A stretch of 64,000 nucleotides of DNA, taken from assembly GCA_028823855.1 (NCBI GenBank), contig JAPPFL010000071.1, positions 62,001-126,000 on the forward strand, in the 5' to 3' direction. The notes beneath the pieces are model-generated. The model saw only the letters and a program-made list of their open reading frames with translations. It had not been told where the DNA came from and did no database searches. Source of the stretch: Albidovulum sp. Its GTDB lineage: Bacteria; Pseudomonadota; Alphaproteobacteria; Rhodobacterales; Rhodobacteraceae. Positions 36,901 to 47,086 of this stretch are shown piece after piece. Position numbers and translations under genes: made by a program. Numbering within the stretch: position 1 is the first letter of the stretch; each line of letters begins with the position of its first letter.

Positions 36901-37902
36901 CTATAGTTCGCTCAGCCGAACAGGCCGCTCGCGCTCGATCGAGAGCTTCATGGCCGCGACGACCGCTTCCGCCCTACGGGCTGCAGCCAGTCCCACCAGA
37001 TGCGGGGTCCCTTTTCGCGCGGCGTCCACGAATGCGTTTAACGACCGCGCGAGCGCGCCGCCTACTTGATTGTCCGCGTCAACGGGCCAGTGTGTCATGT
37101 CGGGCTTGTTGAAGCCCTTCGTCCCGAGAACGCTTATGCCCTGCGAACTACCCTCAATCGTGACAGCGCCCGAGTCGCCTACCAAGTGAAAGGCCGGATC
37201 AAGCGGCTCGGGTTGATTTGCCGGAAGCACCCAGGATGTCTCGAATACGGCGACCGCGCCGTCGGCAAAGCGCAAGGTCGCAACGACGGCGTCGTGCGAA
37301 CCGAACTTGGCGCACTCCCTGACGACCGCTTCAGCGTAGGCCCGTTCCGCCGGCGCCTCGTTGACCGCCAGCGACATCTCGATGTCATGGATCAGCGTCG
37401 AGGACAGGAGATCCGTCCAAGGCGCGTATTTCTCTATGCCAAGCCGTGTTCCCCGGCGTCGTGCGAAACAAGTGACAATCCTGCCGATTTGCCCGTCGGA
37501 AACGATCTGCTTCATTTGCGCGAAACGGGGGTCGGCGTGCAGTATGAAATTAACCGCGGGCTCGGCTTTGGCGCACTTCAGCGCCTCAATCAGCTTGTCG
37601 ACTTGAGCCAGCGTGCGGCCCAGCGGTTTCTCCAGCAATAACTCGAGCCCTTGCATGGCGGCCGCAACGGCCGGTTCGTGGCGAGCCGCTTCGGGTGTCG
37701 CAATGCTTACTGCGTCGAGTTCCTCGGATTCGAGCAAGGCCGAGTGGCTGACATAGAAACGGCAACCCAGACTATTGGCAATGGACCGAGCCCGTGCAAT
37801 ATCCGCGTCGCATACGGCGACGAGTTCGCATTGCGAATTTGCATCGAATATTCTGGCGTGCAAAGCCCCGATCAGTCCCACGCCGACAACCGCAATTCGC
37901 AT
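36901..37902 (-). CDS. Gfo/Idh/MocA-family oxidoreductase
   Basis: 333 residues from the ATG at 37902, chosen because GGAGG lies 5 bases upstream and the Rossmann motif GVGLIGALHARIF begins directly after (MRIAVVGVGLIG). The EKPLGRT motif (catalytic Lys) and the C-terminal alpha/beta domain with WTDLLSSTLIHDIEMSL are present. NAD(P)-dependent oxidation of a sugar, inositol or related polyol is expected. It lies 13 bases after the permease gene, so transport and oxidation are co-expressed. Confidence 0.9.
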   Translation of the reverse strand: MRIAVVGVGLIGALHARIFDANSQCELVAVCDADIARARSIANSLGCRFYVSHSALLESEELDAVSIATPEAARHEPAVAAAMQGLELLLEKPLGRTLAQVDKLIEALKCAKAEPAVNFILHADPRFAQMKQIVSDGQIGRIVTCFARRRGTRLGIEKYAPWTDLLSSTLIHDIEMSLAVNEAPAERAYAEAVVRECAKFGSHDAVVATLRFADGAVAVFETSWVLPANQPEPLDPAFHLVGDSGAVTIEGSSQGISVLGTKGFNKPDMTHWPVDADNQVGGALARSLNAFVDAARKGTPHLVGLAAARRAEAVVAAMKLSIERERPVRLSEL

Positions 37903-37915
37903 TCTGACCTCCGAT

Positions 37916-38767
37916 CTAACGGTCGCCCGCACCGAGCAGAACCCGGGAAATCAAGCCCTGGAATACGAGCATCAGGAAAGCCACGGGCAGAAGAGTAAGC
38001 ACCGCGGCTGCCGCTTGCTGTCCGACCTTGATGTCTATGGTGCTGCGGAACATTCCAAGCGCGACCGTGGAAATTTTCAGGTCGCTAGTGAATATAAGCG
38101 GCGTAAGGAATTCTATCCACGACAAAATGAATGCAAAAATGAAGCCTGCAAGCAGTCCGGGCCTAACCAAGGGAAGCACGACCCGCATCATCACTTGCAA
38201 GTCCGAGCATCCGTCCACTCGCGCCGCGTCCTCAATATCGCTTGGCAGCTTATCGATGAATGCCTTTAGGATCCAAATTTCGAATGGAAGAATGAAACCG
38301 GAGTAAGGGATGATCAGGCTCAGGAAGGAATCGTCAATGCCCCAGCTCACAAACAGGACGAACATCGGGATCAGGAACAGTGTCGTCGGCAAGAAATAGA
38401 CTGAAATCATCGCGCCGAGCAATACCAGGCGACCCGGCAGCCGAAGCCTCGAAATCGCATAGGCTGCGGGCAGCGAAATAACGAGGCAAACGATTGCGGT
38501 GAGGATGGAAACGATAAAACTGTTCAGCATCGCTTCGCGAACCTGAGCGATGTGTCCGGGTGCGAGGACTTCGGCGAAATGCTCCAGATGCAATGTTTCC
38601 GGAACGAACTGCACGTCGCGCGACCGGATCACTGCCTCAGGCTGGAGGCTTGTCAAGAGCAGCCCGAAGAGTGGAAACGCCATCACGAACAAAACGATTG
38701 CCGCCGAACAGTAGATAAGGAGGTTGCGCAGAATCGCTCTTCGGACGCGAATCCTCAGAAAAGTCAT
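37916..38767 (-). CDS. Carbohydrate-type ABC transporter permease (MalG-like)
   Basis: 283 residues with six transmembrane helices and the EAA loop DIEDAARVDGCSDLQVMMRV followed by VLPLVRPG, typical of CUT1 permeases. The start overlaps the stop of the upstream permease by four bases. Works with the MalF-like protein and the binding protein below. No ATPase gene of the MalK/UgpC type lies in this operon, so the ATPase must be supplied from elsewhere. Confidence 0.9.
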   Translation of the reverse strand: MTFLRIRVRRAILRNLLIYCSAAIVLFVMAFPLFGLLLTSLQPEAVIRSRDVQFVPETLHLEHFAEVLAPGHIAQVREAMLNSFIVSILTAIVCLVISLPAAYAISRLRLPGRLVLLGAMISVYFLPTTLFLIPMFVLFVSWGIDDSFLSLIIPYSGFILPFEIWILKAFIDKLPSDIEDAARVDGCSDLQVMMRVVLPLVRPGLLAGFIFAFILSWIEFLTPLIFTSDLKISTVALGMFRSTIDIKVGQQAAAAVLTLLPVAFLMLVFQGLISRVLLGAGDR

Positions 38768-39717
38768 AGCAGTTCCCGCCTTAAAAAGCGTCGGAAAAGG
38801 GTCGATAGCAGCACGACGAACAATGTCACCAGCAGCAGCACGTAGGCGGCCGCCGAAGCCCGCCCGAGATCGAATGTCTGGAACGCCTCGCGGTACACAA
38901 AATAGTTAAGTGTAGTCGTTCCGCCGGCCGGTCCGCCGCGGGTAAGCACGAAAATGGTGTCGAAGGCCTTCATAGCCCAAACGAACTGGATGAGCGCCAG
39001 CGGGATCACGATCGGCATCATCAAGGGCATCATCATGTGCCGGAAACGCTGTCCGGCGGACGCGCCATCGACTGATGCCGCCTCGAATACATGCCGCGGC
39101 AGGCTCTGCAGGCCCGCGAGCAGGAACAGTACCATGAATGGTATCGCTTTCCAGATCTCGGCAATCGCGATCACATGCAGAGCGGACCAGCCGCTCCCCA
39201 GCCAAATCTGGTAGCGATCGATTAGCCCAACTCGCGTGAGCAACGCGTTCACGAAGCCTACGTCCGCGTGGAACATCTGGCCCCAAAGCACGCCGGCGAC
39301 AACGGGCGGGACAGCCCAAGGCAACACGACGACCACCCGCACGACAGTTCGACCGTAGAATTTCTGATCGAGCAGGAGCGCGATCAAGAATCCAATAACT
39401 GTCGCCGACACTGCGATAAGCAATCCGAAATAAATTGTCCGCAGCGTCGCGTCCACAAATGCGCTGTTGTTCAACAGGTCGGCGTAGTTTCCGAATCCGA
39501 CGGAACTGCCGATCGTAAGCCTGACCATGTCGAATTTCGCGAAACTCAGCGTAAGCGTATAGAGTGCGGGGTACAAATAGATGGTCGCAACGAGCAGCAC
39601 GGCAGGGGCGACCATGAGCAAGGCGCGCCGGACTTCCCTCCGGCGCTTCCTGTTGGTTGGAACGAGAGCCGCGCCGCCCGTCAGCCGGGCGGAATTAAGA
39701 TTAAGCGCGGCTGGCAT
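38764..39717 (-). CDS. Carbohydrate-type ABC transporter permease (MalF/UgpA-like)
   Basis: 317 residues. N-terminal cytosolic basic segment, then six helices (MVAPAVLLVATIYLYPALYT first) and the EAA loop EAASVDGASAGQRFRHMMMP. CUT1 family. Its first codons overlap the end of the binding-protein gene by 17 bases. First of the two channel subunits. Confidence 0.9.
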   Translation of the reverse strand: MPAALNLNSARLTGGAALVPTNRKRRREVRRALLMVAPAVLLVATIYLYPALYTLTLSFAKFDMVRLTIGSSVGFGNYADLLNNSAFVDATLRTIYFGLLIAVSATVIGFLIALLLDQKFYGRTVVRVVVVLPWAVPPVVAGVLWGQMFHADVGFVNALLTRVGLIDRYQIWLGSGWSALHVIAIAEIWKAIPFMVLFLLAGLQSLPRHVFEAASVDGASAGQRFRHMMMPLMMPIVIPLALIQFVWAMKAFDTIFVLTRGGPAGGTTTLNYFVYREAFQTFDLGRASAAAYVLLLVTLFVVLLSTLFRRFLRRELL

Positions 39718-40990
39718 TAATTTGGGCTACAGTCTCGTCCAGTGCCTCTTTCGCTGAAACCTCCTGTGCGAGAGCCCGCGACACCTGTCCGGTTAGGATT
39801 TCCACCCAGCGCTCCCGGTCCGTGGAATATCCGCCGTCAACAGGATACTCGTAAGACTGTCTAATGACCTCGGCAAACGGCAGGTTTGCAACGACGTCCG
39901 CATGACCCAGCGCCACATCGATCGAAGGGGCCCAAGGCGAAGTAGATCCCTGAATTATCTGGTTTTCCAACGAAGTAGCGAACTCGATGAACTGGCGACC
40001 GCCTTCAGGGTTTTCGGCAAATGTCGGAACGGCCAGGAACTCCGAGCCGTCGACGGATGCCGATGTCTCCACCGCGGGATACGGCGCGTAGCCGGACCTT
40101 CCCTGGACCGCCGAATCCGGGCTGCCATTGGCAATGCCTGCAATAAACGGCCACGTGAAGAAGAAGCCGCGTTGTCCCGCCAAATACCCGGGGGACGCGT
40201 CAAACACCCAAGTATAGGTGACAACGGCCGGATCTATAACCTTGTGCAAGTGCAGCATTTCTACCATGCGGGAAAGTGCTTCGATGCCGGCCTCGCTGTT
40301 CATTACGGGATTAAGGTCGTCATCCAGGAATCTTCCGCCGGCTCCCTGAAGGAGCGATCCGAATGTAAAGATGTTGCCGACTCCGCCCCAGTTGTCCGTA
40401 ATTCCATAGACGTTATTGTCGGGGTCGTTGATTTCCTTGGCGTACTCGAGGAGCGCGGCCCAAGAATTAGGCGTTGAATGCCATCCCGAGGGCGCCTCCG
40501 GATCTAGTCCGGCCGCCTCGCACAGATCCTTGTTCCAGTGCATTATTGGACAGCCGATTGTGATTGGAACGCCGTACGCCCGCGACTTGTAGTTCGCCGC
40601 GGTCACACTGTTCGGAATCAGTCCGTTTGGCAGTAGCTTGTCCTCTACGAGATCAGTGAGGTCGGTCAGCCAGCCGTTGTCGGCAAGACCCGCGACAATG
40701 GCCGCAGTCACAAATACCGCATCCCCGGGGCTTCGCCTCGCAATCATCGACGAGTTGAGCTTCACCGGCAGGTCTGGAGTTGTTACCTGTTCGACAGCGG
40801 GCATCACTCCGAACTCCCTTTCGTAGCTTGGCAGGAGATTCACGAGATAGTCCATGTGCGAACCTAGAAGCAGCTTCACGGGATCGGTGTTCCCGGTGGC
40901 CGACCGCGCAACGCTTGCCCAGTTGCCAGCGAGCGCGGCACCCCCAAGCCCCATAAGAAGGTGGCGCCGATTCATTCCAAAATAGTTCAT
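39701..40990 (-). CDS. Extracellular solute-binding protein, family 1 (sugar type)
   Basis: 429 residues, the size of CUT1 receptors. N-terminus MNYFGMNRRHLLMGLGGAAL has an RR pair before a hydrophobic stretch, so a Tat-like or Sec signal with cleavage near ARSA. Core features include NKDLCEAAGLDPEAPSGWHS, WAALLEYAKEINDPDNNVYG and GYLAGQRGFFFTWPF. GGAGGATACTCT precedes the ATG. It is the first gene of the minus-strand operon running to 34111. Ligand unknown; the enzymes downstream suggest a sugar-, polyol- or lactam-like compound. Confidence 0.88.
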   Translation of the reverse strand: MNYFGMNRRHLLMGLGGAALAGNWASVARSATGNTDPVKLLLGSHMDYLVNLLPSYEREFGVMPAVEQVTTPDLPVKLNSSMIARRSPGDAVFVTAAIVAGLADNGWLTDLTDLVEDKLLPNGLIPNSVTAANYKSRAYGVPITIGCPIMHWNKDLCEAAGLDPEAPSGWHSTPNSWAALLEYAKEINDPDNNVYGITDNWGGVGNIFTFGSLLQGAGGRFLDDDLNPVMNSEAGIEALSRMVEMLHLHKVIDPAVVTYTWVFDASPGYLAGQRGFFFTWPFIAGIANGSPDSAVQGRSGYAPYPAVETSASVDGSEFLAVPTFAENPEGGRQFIEFATSLENQIIQGSTSPWAPSIDVALGHADVVANLPFAEVIRQSYEYPVDGGYSTDRERWVEILTGQVSRALAQEVSAKEALDETVAQINASRA

Positions 40991-41696
40991 AGAGTATCCT
41001 CCAAGTTGGGTGGGACCGCATCATATACGGCCTTCTCTACTCGTCAATCCCCATGAGTATCGCGTCTGGAGTTCCCCGGCCAGGCATCGTTCGAAATACG
41101 CTTTATTGGTTTCGCCAGTTCCGATTCTCTGTCTGGACTTCCATTCGGCATCCGGCGGCGAGGACAGTGAATCGAATATTTCTCACGCAGCGCGACTTCG
41201 AAGTCGCCCTCAATTCCATTTTCGTTGGCTACAACACCGTGCCAAAATCCATTTATTTGCGATCCGCTTCCCACTGACTTGTAGAGGCATAGAATTTTTC
41301 GATTTCCGGAAAAAGAGGCTGGCAGATTGGCACGCCGGGCGATGTAGGACTCGGAGCCGGTCGCGGAGAGAGGCAGCCGCACGAAGCCGCGAATCACGGG
41401 CTTTGAGACCAGGACTCTTTTCGGTTGCCGCTTCACGCGGCGCGTTGCGGATAGAAGGGCCAGCGGCGGCTACGGGAACAGCAACCGACCACGTGCCGCT
41501 TCTTTGTGAAACGCCGTAGGATCCTAAAGGAAATCCATTGATTGGCATCCTCCGACCAGCCAATGAAATTGTTCCGGGCCACTTGGCAGCGCGGACGCGC
41601 GGCCTGCGTGCTGATTTTCCGCTACCCGCGAATTCGAGACCGGCCGGAAGGTTGGAATTGGGCCAAATCGCGGCACACCCGGACCGGAATCGCTCC
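40991..41696. other. Intergenic region, probable promoter of the transport operon
   Basis: 706 bases between the M81 gene and the binding-protein gene, both on minus. Frames that are open here (41210-42001 and 41044-41436 on minus) show no family features. The promoter for the operon at 34.1-41 kb must lie near 41000-41150. Confidence 0.4.
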
Positions 41697-43172
41697 TTAG
41701 CTTGAGTCGAGCGGATACGTCGGGCGGCGCAGGCGACGGTACGGGAGTCGACGCGGATCGCTTGTGCAGGCTCCGGGCGTCGAAACAGTGAAGCTCGCGG
41801 CGGCGATCGGGTCGTAAGCGCGCCTGTGCGCGACGGCCGCCTTGACTCCGATGACGGCAAATTGCCGCGGTTCAAGCCCTTGACTACGCCACTGGCCAAG
41901 GTCGAATGGAGCTGTCTTGCGGGACGTAAGCAGCAATGTGATGTCCTTGTGCCGCGCGACGGCGCAAGGACCCATCGCGATCTCCCGGCCGGTGGATGCA
42001 ACCATGTGACTCCTTATGTCCTCCAGAGTGAATCGTCCGTCGCTTGTCGAAAGCAACTCCACGTCCAGAGCAATCGGACCGGCCCCGACCGGACTTTGCC
42101 TTCCTCCAATCGAAAGTCGGATCTCGTCACCCGGAGATAGTTGCTGCAAAACGGCGACCGCATCGGGATCGTTTAGGATAACCGCGCAATTCTTCTGGCC
42201 GGCCTCGATGAACGCGCGCAGCACGGCCGTCCCATCGCCGGGCGCGCCGCCACCGATATTGTCGGAAGGCTCGACCAGTAGGGCGGGACCGTCTAGCGCC
42301 GATTCCGCTATGCGCGCCAGCGCAACATTCGGCTCGAGTTCCGAGGGCAGCCCGGTCGATCGCATTTCCCACGATCGGGCGCACAGCTCTTCTAGCGCCG
42401 CATCCACTCTTGGACCCAAATTGTCGGCGACAACGGAAAACGCGACGCCGGATTCCCGACAATCGCCAAACGAGAACCCGGCTACCACGTTGACGGCCCA
42501 GAAATCCGGATTCAATTTCTCCAAGCGACGTGCCGCGCTCTCTAGATCGCGCATCGGAGCTTCATCGGTGCCGGTGCCGGTTGGAGGCCAAACGATGCCC
42601 GCGTGGCGCACGGCCATGCGAGGCCTCGTCTGAGTGAAAAGGCAGCGATCAAGAAGCTCCGCGGCGAACACCGCCATTTCTCGCGCGTCCGTATGCGGGT
42701 TCTTGCGGTAGCAAACCAGGCAATCGGCGAACTCGGCCATCGCAGCCGTCATGTTCGCATGGAGGTCGAATACGCCGAAAACGGGTATGGAGGACATCCC
42801 TGGTAGGGCGCGAAGTCGCTTAAGCAGCGTGCCCTCGACATCTTCAAGGCTTTGGGAAACCATTGCGCCGTGAAGGCTTAGAAATACGGCGTCGCAGTGC
42901 GCGGTCGCGGACGCCTCTTCGAGTTCGCGCCAAAAGGAATTTACGACTCCGTCCTCCACCAGCCCCGACGGTGTCGCCGCATACGCGCAAACGGGAATTA
43001 CATGCCACCGCTTTCGGTCGGCGACTTCGAGGAATCCATCGATTGTCGAGCCGTTTCCGCTATAATTCAACAGTTCCCGGCCGCGAGCGACGGTAAATGC
43101 CTCGATGGGAGTGGTCTCGTCGACAAAACAGTGCGTTTCGTGAAACAATCCCGCCAAAAGAACGCGCTTCAC
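41697..43172 (-). CDS. M81-family (MlrC-like) metallopeptidase/amidohydrolase
   Basis: 491 residues, the usual MlrC length. N-terminal DUF1485 domain with GLFHETHCF, the zinc motif VFDLHANMT (Asp, His) and RKNPHTDARE (His); C-terminal MlrC domain with EPSDNIGGGAPGDGT. MlrC cleaves linearised microcystin in sphingomonads, but most homologues sit in sugar or amino-acid loci with unknown amide substrates. It lies upstream of, and in the same direction as, the creatininase operon and may act on the same compound. The last 30 residues (after TVSTPGACTSDP) run Arg/Pro-rich and may be a drifted tail. Confidence 0.87.
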   Translation of the reverse strand: MKRVLLAGLFHETHCFVDETTPIEAFTVARGRELLNYSGNGSTIDGFLEVADRKRWHVIPVCAYAATPSGLVEDGVVNSFWRELEEASATAHCDAVFLSLHGAMVSQSLEDVEGTLLKRLRALPGMSSIPVFGVFDLHANMTAAMAEFADCLVCYRKNPHTDAREMAVFAAELLDRCLFTQTRPRMAVRHAGIVWPPTGTGTDEAPMRDLESAARRLEKLNPDFWAVNVVAGFSFGDCRESGVAFSVVADNLGPRVDAALEELCARSWEMRSTGLPSELEPNVALARIAESALDGPALLVEPSDNIGGGAPGDGTAVLRAFIEAGQKNCAVILNDPDAVAVLQQLSPGDEIRLSIGGRQSPVGAGPIALDVELLSTSDGRFTLEDIRSHMVASTGREIAMGPCAVARHKDITLLLTSRKTAPFDLGQWRSQGLEPRQFAVIGVKAAVAHRRAYDPIAAASFTVSTPGACTSDPRRLPYRRLRRPTYPLDSS

Positions 43173-43848
43173 GCTGAATTTCCTCCGTAGTTTCTTCGAT
43201 CCGAGGCCTTTCTAGCCGGTGCTGCCATGCTCGACCTGATCGGGCTGCGCAACTTCAATCTCGAGGCATGCACGGGAACGATAGCGCGCGCAATCCTTCA
43301 AGGCGATACCGGCATTGGGTTTCGGCTTGATTCGTTCCTCCGCCCACTTGCATTGCGGCGAGTCCGCATCGAACCGCCGCGTAGCGCGAACCTCGCGCGG
43401 ACCGCCGAGTAGGCTCCCAAGCCGGACACGTTGATGCAAGATCCGCATGCTGCCGAGGAAGGCCAGTCAGCCTTTTGGATTAACGAAGCGAATATGTTCA
43501 TTTGCGAACGTATGAGAGCGCATCGGAGACGAGCTGCAGGAATTCGCGGGCGCCACTGCGGAATTTTGCCAAATTAGCAACCGCATCCGCGCGGCGCCTT
43601 CTCTGTCGCAATAGTTCATTAGGCGCTTGCCGCCGCGGCTCGGAAACGCGAGACGCGCAATCTCTCGCTTCGGCCCGTGTGCTAGAAAACTCGACTAACA
43701 GTTAATTCTACTTTCTTTTTTCCTCAATGGTTCCGTATTTGCAGGCGGCGTCGCCAAAAATTCGCTATACCGACAGAACTGGATGCGGTCCGCCTGATGC
43801 CCGGGCGACGTCGAAATCCGACCGGCGGTTGCGCAGGCAGTTAAGCGA
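43173..43848. other. Intergenic gap, no gene seen
   Basis: About 680 bases between the petC end and the M81 start, both on minus. No family-like frame, no clear terminator for the pet operon. Confidence 0.45.
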
Positions 43849-44643
43849 TTACTCTTCCTTGGGGCGATTCTTGATCGGCGACCAGATTTTCTTGTTGGTG
43901 AGGTACAATAGCACCGAAAGCAGCACGAGAAGCAGAACGCCCGTCAGCCCGGCCTGTTTGCGGGCCATCATTTTCGGCTCGGCCGCCCACATGAGGAACG
44001 CGGAGACATCTTCGGCCAAATCGCGGGTCGCCGCCGAGGAACCGTCGGAGAATTCGACGATATCGTCGAAAAGAGGCGGCGCCATGGATATCCACCCGCC
44101 GGGAAACGCGGTGTTTTCGTAGAGAAAAGTTCCCGCTTCGTCCTTTTCCTCGCCGGTATAGCCCGTCAATAGCGACGCGATGTATTCCGGGCCGCCAGTG
44201 CCTCGAAAAAGCTGAATTATACCGGTTCCCTCGGGGCCGCTGAACCCGGCGCGCGCCTTGGCCATAAGCGAAAGGTCGGGAGCGTCGACAGAGTCGTTGG
44301 CGGGAAAGCTATCCGTGGGCCTGGCTGATCGGAAGTCGTCGAGTTCGGGATCGAACACTTCGTAGTATTCCGCAAAGTACTTGACCGCGTCCTCGCTAAG
44401 GCCGACGCCGCCCTCGTCGCCCAGAGTTCGCAACGGGACGTAGCGAAGCCCGTGGCATGCCGAACAGACTTCCTGGTAAACGATCAAGCCGCGCTGAAGC
44501 TGCTCCTGGTCGAATTTTCCGAACGGCCCCTCAAAGGAAAACGAGAAGTCTTCTACGTGCTGGTCGCCTCCCGCGCCGAACGCGCTTCCGGTTCCGCAGC
44601 CGAAAGCTAGGGCTGCTGCCAATACAGCGGTGCGATTGACCAT
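43849..44643 (-). CDS. petC: Cytochrome c1 of the bc1 complex
   Basis: 264 residues. Signal peptide to about residue 24, heme-binding C60-S-A-C63-H64 ([13 protein letters not shown]), axial Met in [10 protein letters not shown], and a C-terminal membrane anchor ([22 protein letters not shown]) with basic cytosolic end. It takes electrons from the Rieske centre and reduces a c-type cytochrome in the periplasm. Third gene of the operon, 21 bases after cytochrome b. Nothing unusual. Confidence 0.95.
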   Translation of the reverse strand: MVNRTAVLAAALAFGCGTGSAFGAGGDQHVEDFSFSFEGPFGKFDQEQLQRGLIVYQEVCSACHGLRYVPLRTLGDEGGVGLSEDAVKYFAEYYEVFDPELDDFRSARPTDSFPANDSVDAPDLSLMAKARAGFSGPEGTGIIQLFRGTGGPEYIASLLTGYTGEEKDEAGTFLYENTAFPGGWISMAPPLFDDIVEFSDGSSAATRDLAEDVSAFLMWAAEPKMMARKQAGLTGVLLLVLLSVLLYLTNKKIWSPIKNRPKEE

Positions 44644-44664
44644 GTCGGGCTCCGTTCTCTCTGA

Positions 44665-45996
44665 CTACTCTGCCGGCGTCGCAGTCGCCTCGGCAGGCGG
44701 ATTATGCTCTTCAAAATCGGACTCTATGGAATCGGGGCGAGGCAGCGGCTTCTCTAGGACGCCGAGAAGCGGAAGAATGATTAGGAAATAGAAAAACCAG
44801 TAGGCCGATCCGATCAGCGCTATCAACGCGTAAATTCCTTCCGCCGGTCTTCCTCCCGCCCATGTCAGAACGACAAAATCCAGGGCAAGCAATGCGAACC
44901 ACCACTTGAACATAGGCCGGTAGCGCCCCGAACGGACCATAGAGGTATCGAGCCAGGGGGCGAGAGCCAGGACGAGCATGGAGCCGAACATCGCCATGAC
45001 GCCGAAGAATTTGGCGTCAATGATCCCGCCAGTGATAAAGCTGGTGAATTGAACGATCCAAACGTCGGATGTGAATGCGCGCAGAATCGCGTAGAAGGGC
45101 AGGAAGTACCATTCCGGAACTATATGTTCCGGCGTCGCGAGCGGATTGGCTTCGATGTAGTTGTCGGGATGACCGAGATAGTTCGGCATGAAGCCCGTAA
45201 TCGCGAAGAATACGACGAGAATTACCGCGAGCGCGAACAAGTCCTTGATCACGAAATAGGGCCAGAACGAAACCGTGTCGCGGTCGGCGACGGCGCGCGA
45301 TTCGCGCCGCACCTCTATACCGGTCGGATTGCTGTTCCCCGTTGTATGAAACGACCAAACATGGACGATCACCAGGCCCACAATTATGAAGGGGAGAAGA
45401 TAGTGCAGTGAAAAAAATCTGTTAAGCGTAGCGTTGTCGACCGCCGGGCCGCCTAGTAGCCACGTTTGGATTTCATCGCCTATACCGGGAATCGCGCCGA
45501 ATAGCCCCGTGATAACCGTAGCTCCCCAGAAAGACATCTGGCCCCAAGGTAGGACGTAGCCCATGAACGCGGTCGCCATCATGAGGACGTAGATGAGCAT
45601 CCCGATGATCCACGTAATTTCTCGAGGCGACTTGTAGGCACCGTAATAAAGCCCTCGGAAGATGTGAAGGTAGACGGCAAGAAAGAATAGCGAAGCGCCG
45701 TTCATGTGAAGATAGCGCAAGGCCCACCCGGAATTCACGTCCCTCATGATGTGTTCGATGCTAGCGAACGCCATATCCACGTGGGGCGTATAGTGCATCG
45801 CGAGTATAATTCCCGTTACAATTTGAAGAACCAGGCAAAACATAAGCGTTACGCCCCAGATCCACATCCAGTTCAGATTCTTGGGAGTCGGTATCATCAG
45901 GGCGGCGTGTATCACCGTCATGATCGGCAATCGCTCGTGAAGCCATTTTTCGAACCGCGACTTGGGCTCGTAGTGGTCGTGGGGAATTCCGGACAT
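44665..45996 (-). CDS. petB: Cytochrome b of the bc1 complex
   Basis: 443 residues in one chain covering all eight helices, as in alphaproteobacteria. Heme ligands sit in RYLHMNGAS / VYLHIFRG and FSLHYLLPF / [10 protein letters not shown], the Qo-site motif PEWY in [11 protein letters not shown]. The C-terminal tail ([16 protein letters not shown]) is a short acidic extension. Lies between petA and petC, 11 bases after petA. Confidence 0.96.
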   Translation of the reverse strand: MSGIPHDHYEPKSRFEKWLHERLPIMTVIHAALMIPTPKNLNWMWIWGVTLMFCLVLQIVTGIILAMHYTPHVDMAFASIEHIMRDVNSGWALRYLHMNGASLFFLAVYLHIFRGLYYGAYKSPREITWIIGMLIYVLMMATAFMGYVLPWGQMSFWGATVITGLFGAIPGIGDEIQTWLLGGPAVDNATLNRFFSLHYLLPFIIVGLVIVHVWSFHTTGNSNPTGIEVRRESRAVADRDTVSFWPYFVIKDLFALAVILVVFFAITGFMPNYLGHPDNYIEANPLATPEHIVPEWYFLPFYAILRAFTSDVWIVQFTSFITGGIIDAKFFGVMAMFGSMLVLALAPWLDTSMVRSGRYRPMFKWWFALLALDFVVLTWAGGRPAEGIYALIALIGSAYWFFYFLIILPLLGVLEKPLPRPDSIESDFEEHNPPAEATATPAE

Positions 45997-46007
45997 GTCG
46001 ATTTTCC

Positions 46008-46571
46008 TTAACCGAGCTTAATAGTGGTATCGTCGATGAAATTCACGATCGGCACCGCGAGATTTTCCGGAGCGGGTCCCTTCCTGATTCTGCCGGACGT
46101 ATCGTAATGGGAACCGTGGCAAGGACAGAACCAGCCGCCGAACTCGCCGGCCCCTTCGCCGATCGGAACGCATCCTAGATGGGTGCAAACGCCAACCATA
46201 ATGAGCCATTCGCCGTTTTCTCCGAATGCCCTGTTTTGGTCGTCGGCCAGGGCATCGCCTTTGGCGTTGGCGTTTCTAGCCGACGAATCAATCAGTTCGG
46301 CCAGATCAACCCCTCGGGCCTCGGAAATTTCCGATTCCGTACGGCGGCGAATGAAGACGGGCTTGCCGAGCCACTTGACCGTAATCTGCGTTCCCGGCTC
46401 TACCTCCGAGATGTCGACTTCGATCGACGACAACGCCTGCACGTCGGCACTCGGATTCATTTGGTCGATTAGCGGCCAGCTGGCCGCGCCGGCCGTTACC
46501 GCTCCGGTGCCTGCCGTGGCGTAATAAAGAAAATCTCGGCGCGTGCCGGCGGTCTCTCCAGCGTTTGACAA
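46008..46571 (-). CDS. petA: Rieske iron-sulfur protein of the bc1 complex
   Basis: 187 residues. N-terminal twin-arginine anchor [20 protein letters not shown], cluster ligands C129, H131 (CTHLGC) and C149, H152 (CPCHGS), disulfide C134-C151. The frame is open to a GTG at 46580, but its ribosome binding site would touch the codon; the TTG at 46571 has GAGGGAG 8 bases upstream and gives the standard MSNAGE...TRRDFLYY start, so I use it. First gene of petABC on minus. Confidence 0.95.
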   Translation of the reverse strand: MSNAGETAGTRRDFLYYATAGTGAVTAGAASWPLIDQMNPSADVQALSSIEVDISEVEPGTQITVKWLGKPVFIRRRTESEISEARGVDLAELIDSSARNANAKGDALADDQNRAFGENGEWLIMVGVCTHLGCVPIGEGAGEFGGWFCPCHGSHYDTSGRIRKGPAPENLAVPIVNFIDDTTIKLG

Positions 46572-47086
46572 TTTGCGCACTCCCTCTGTTACGGCGGTCG
46601 GACCGTGAACAAATCGTTCGATCGCTGGGCGCGTCTGTCCGACACTTCCCTGGCTACCGCAGTCTCCGGGAGAAGGCGGTCAAGAAATCCGTCATTTCAA
46701 TACGGCGCAGGCCCTTGATCGAAACGGAAGCCGAATAAACCATGAAATATGCCTGCGCAAGGCTGAACGGCGCGACGAATGCCCGATTTCGAATTCTGAA
46801 AGCGATAACCCGGCAATGGCGGATATTCGAGCTTCATCCTCCGCGACCGGGATCGCCGCAATGCGTCGCGCGGGGCTTCTTGACCCTGCGACCGGGACTG
46901 AACACGCGGTTTCGCAGAGTTTTCCGCGACATCCGCATTTTCTTTGCGAAGTATCCTTTGGACGGACTCGCACGGCCGGAATAAGCATCGATTAGGCGCT
47001 TTCGCCAAATTCGCGCGGAATCTTGCCTGGTCAAAGTAAAAGGCGATGCAAAATTTCCGGACCAAAGCGGAAGGCCCAGAATTTCG
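46572..47086. promoter_or_regulatory. Divergent promoter region between petABC and the pilus operon
   Basis: 515 bases. Promoters for the pet operon (minus) and the type IVb pilus operon (plus) must be here. GC-rich, no convincing box pair or dyad recognised. Confidence 0.4.

Noticed and set aside
41210-42001. 263-codon minus-strand open frame upstream of the transport operon
   Set aside because: Overlaps the M81 gene in another frame and is Arg/Ser/Pro-rich without any motif.
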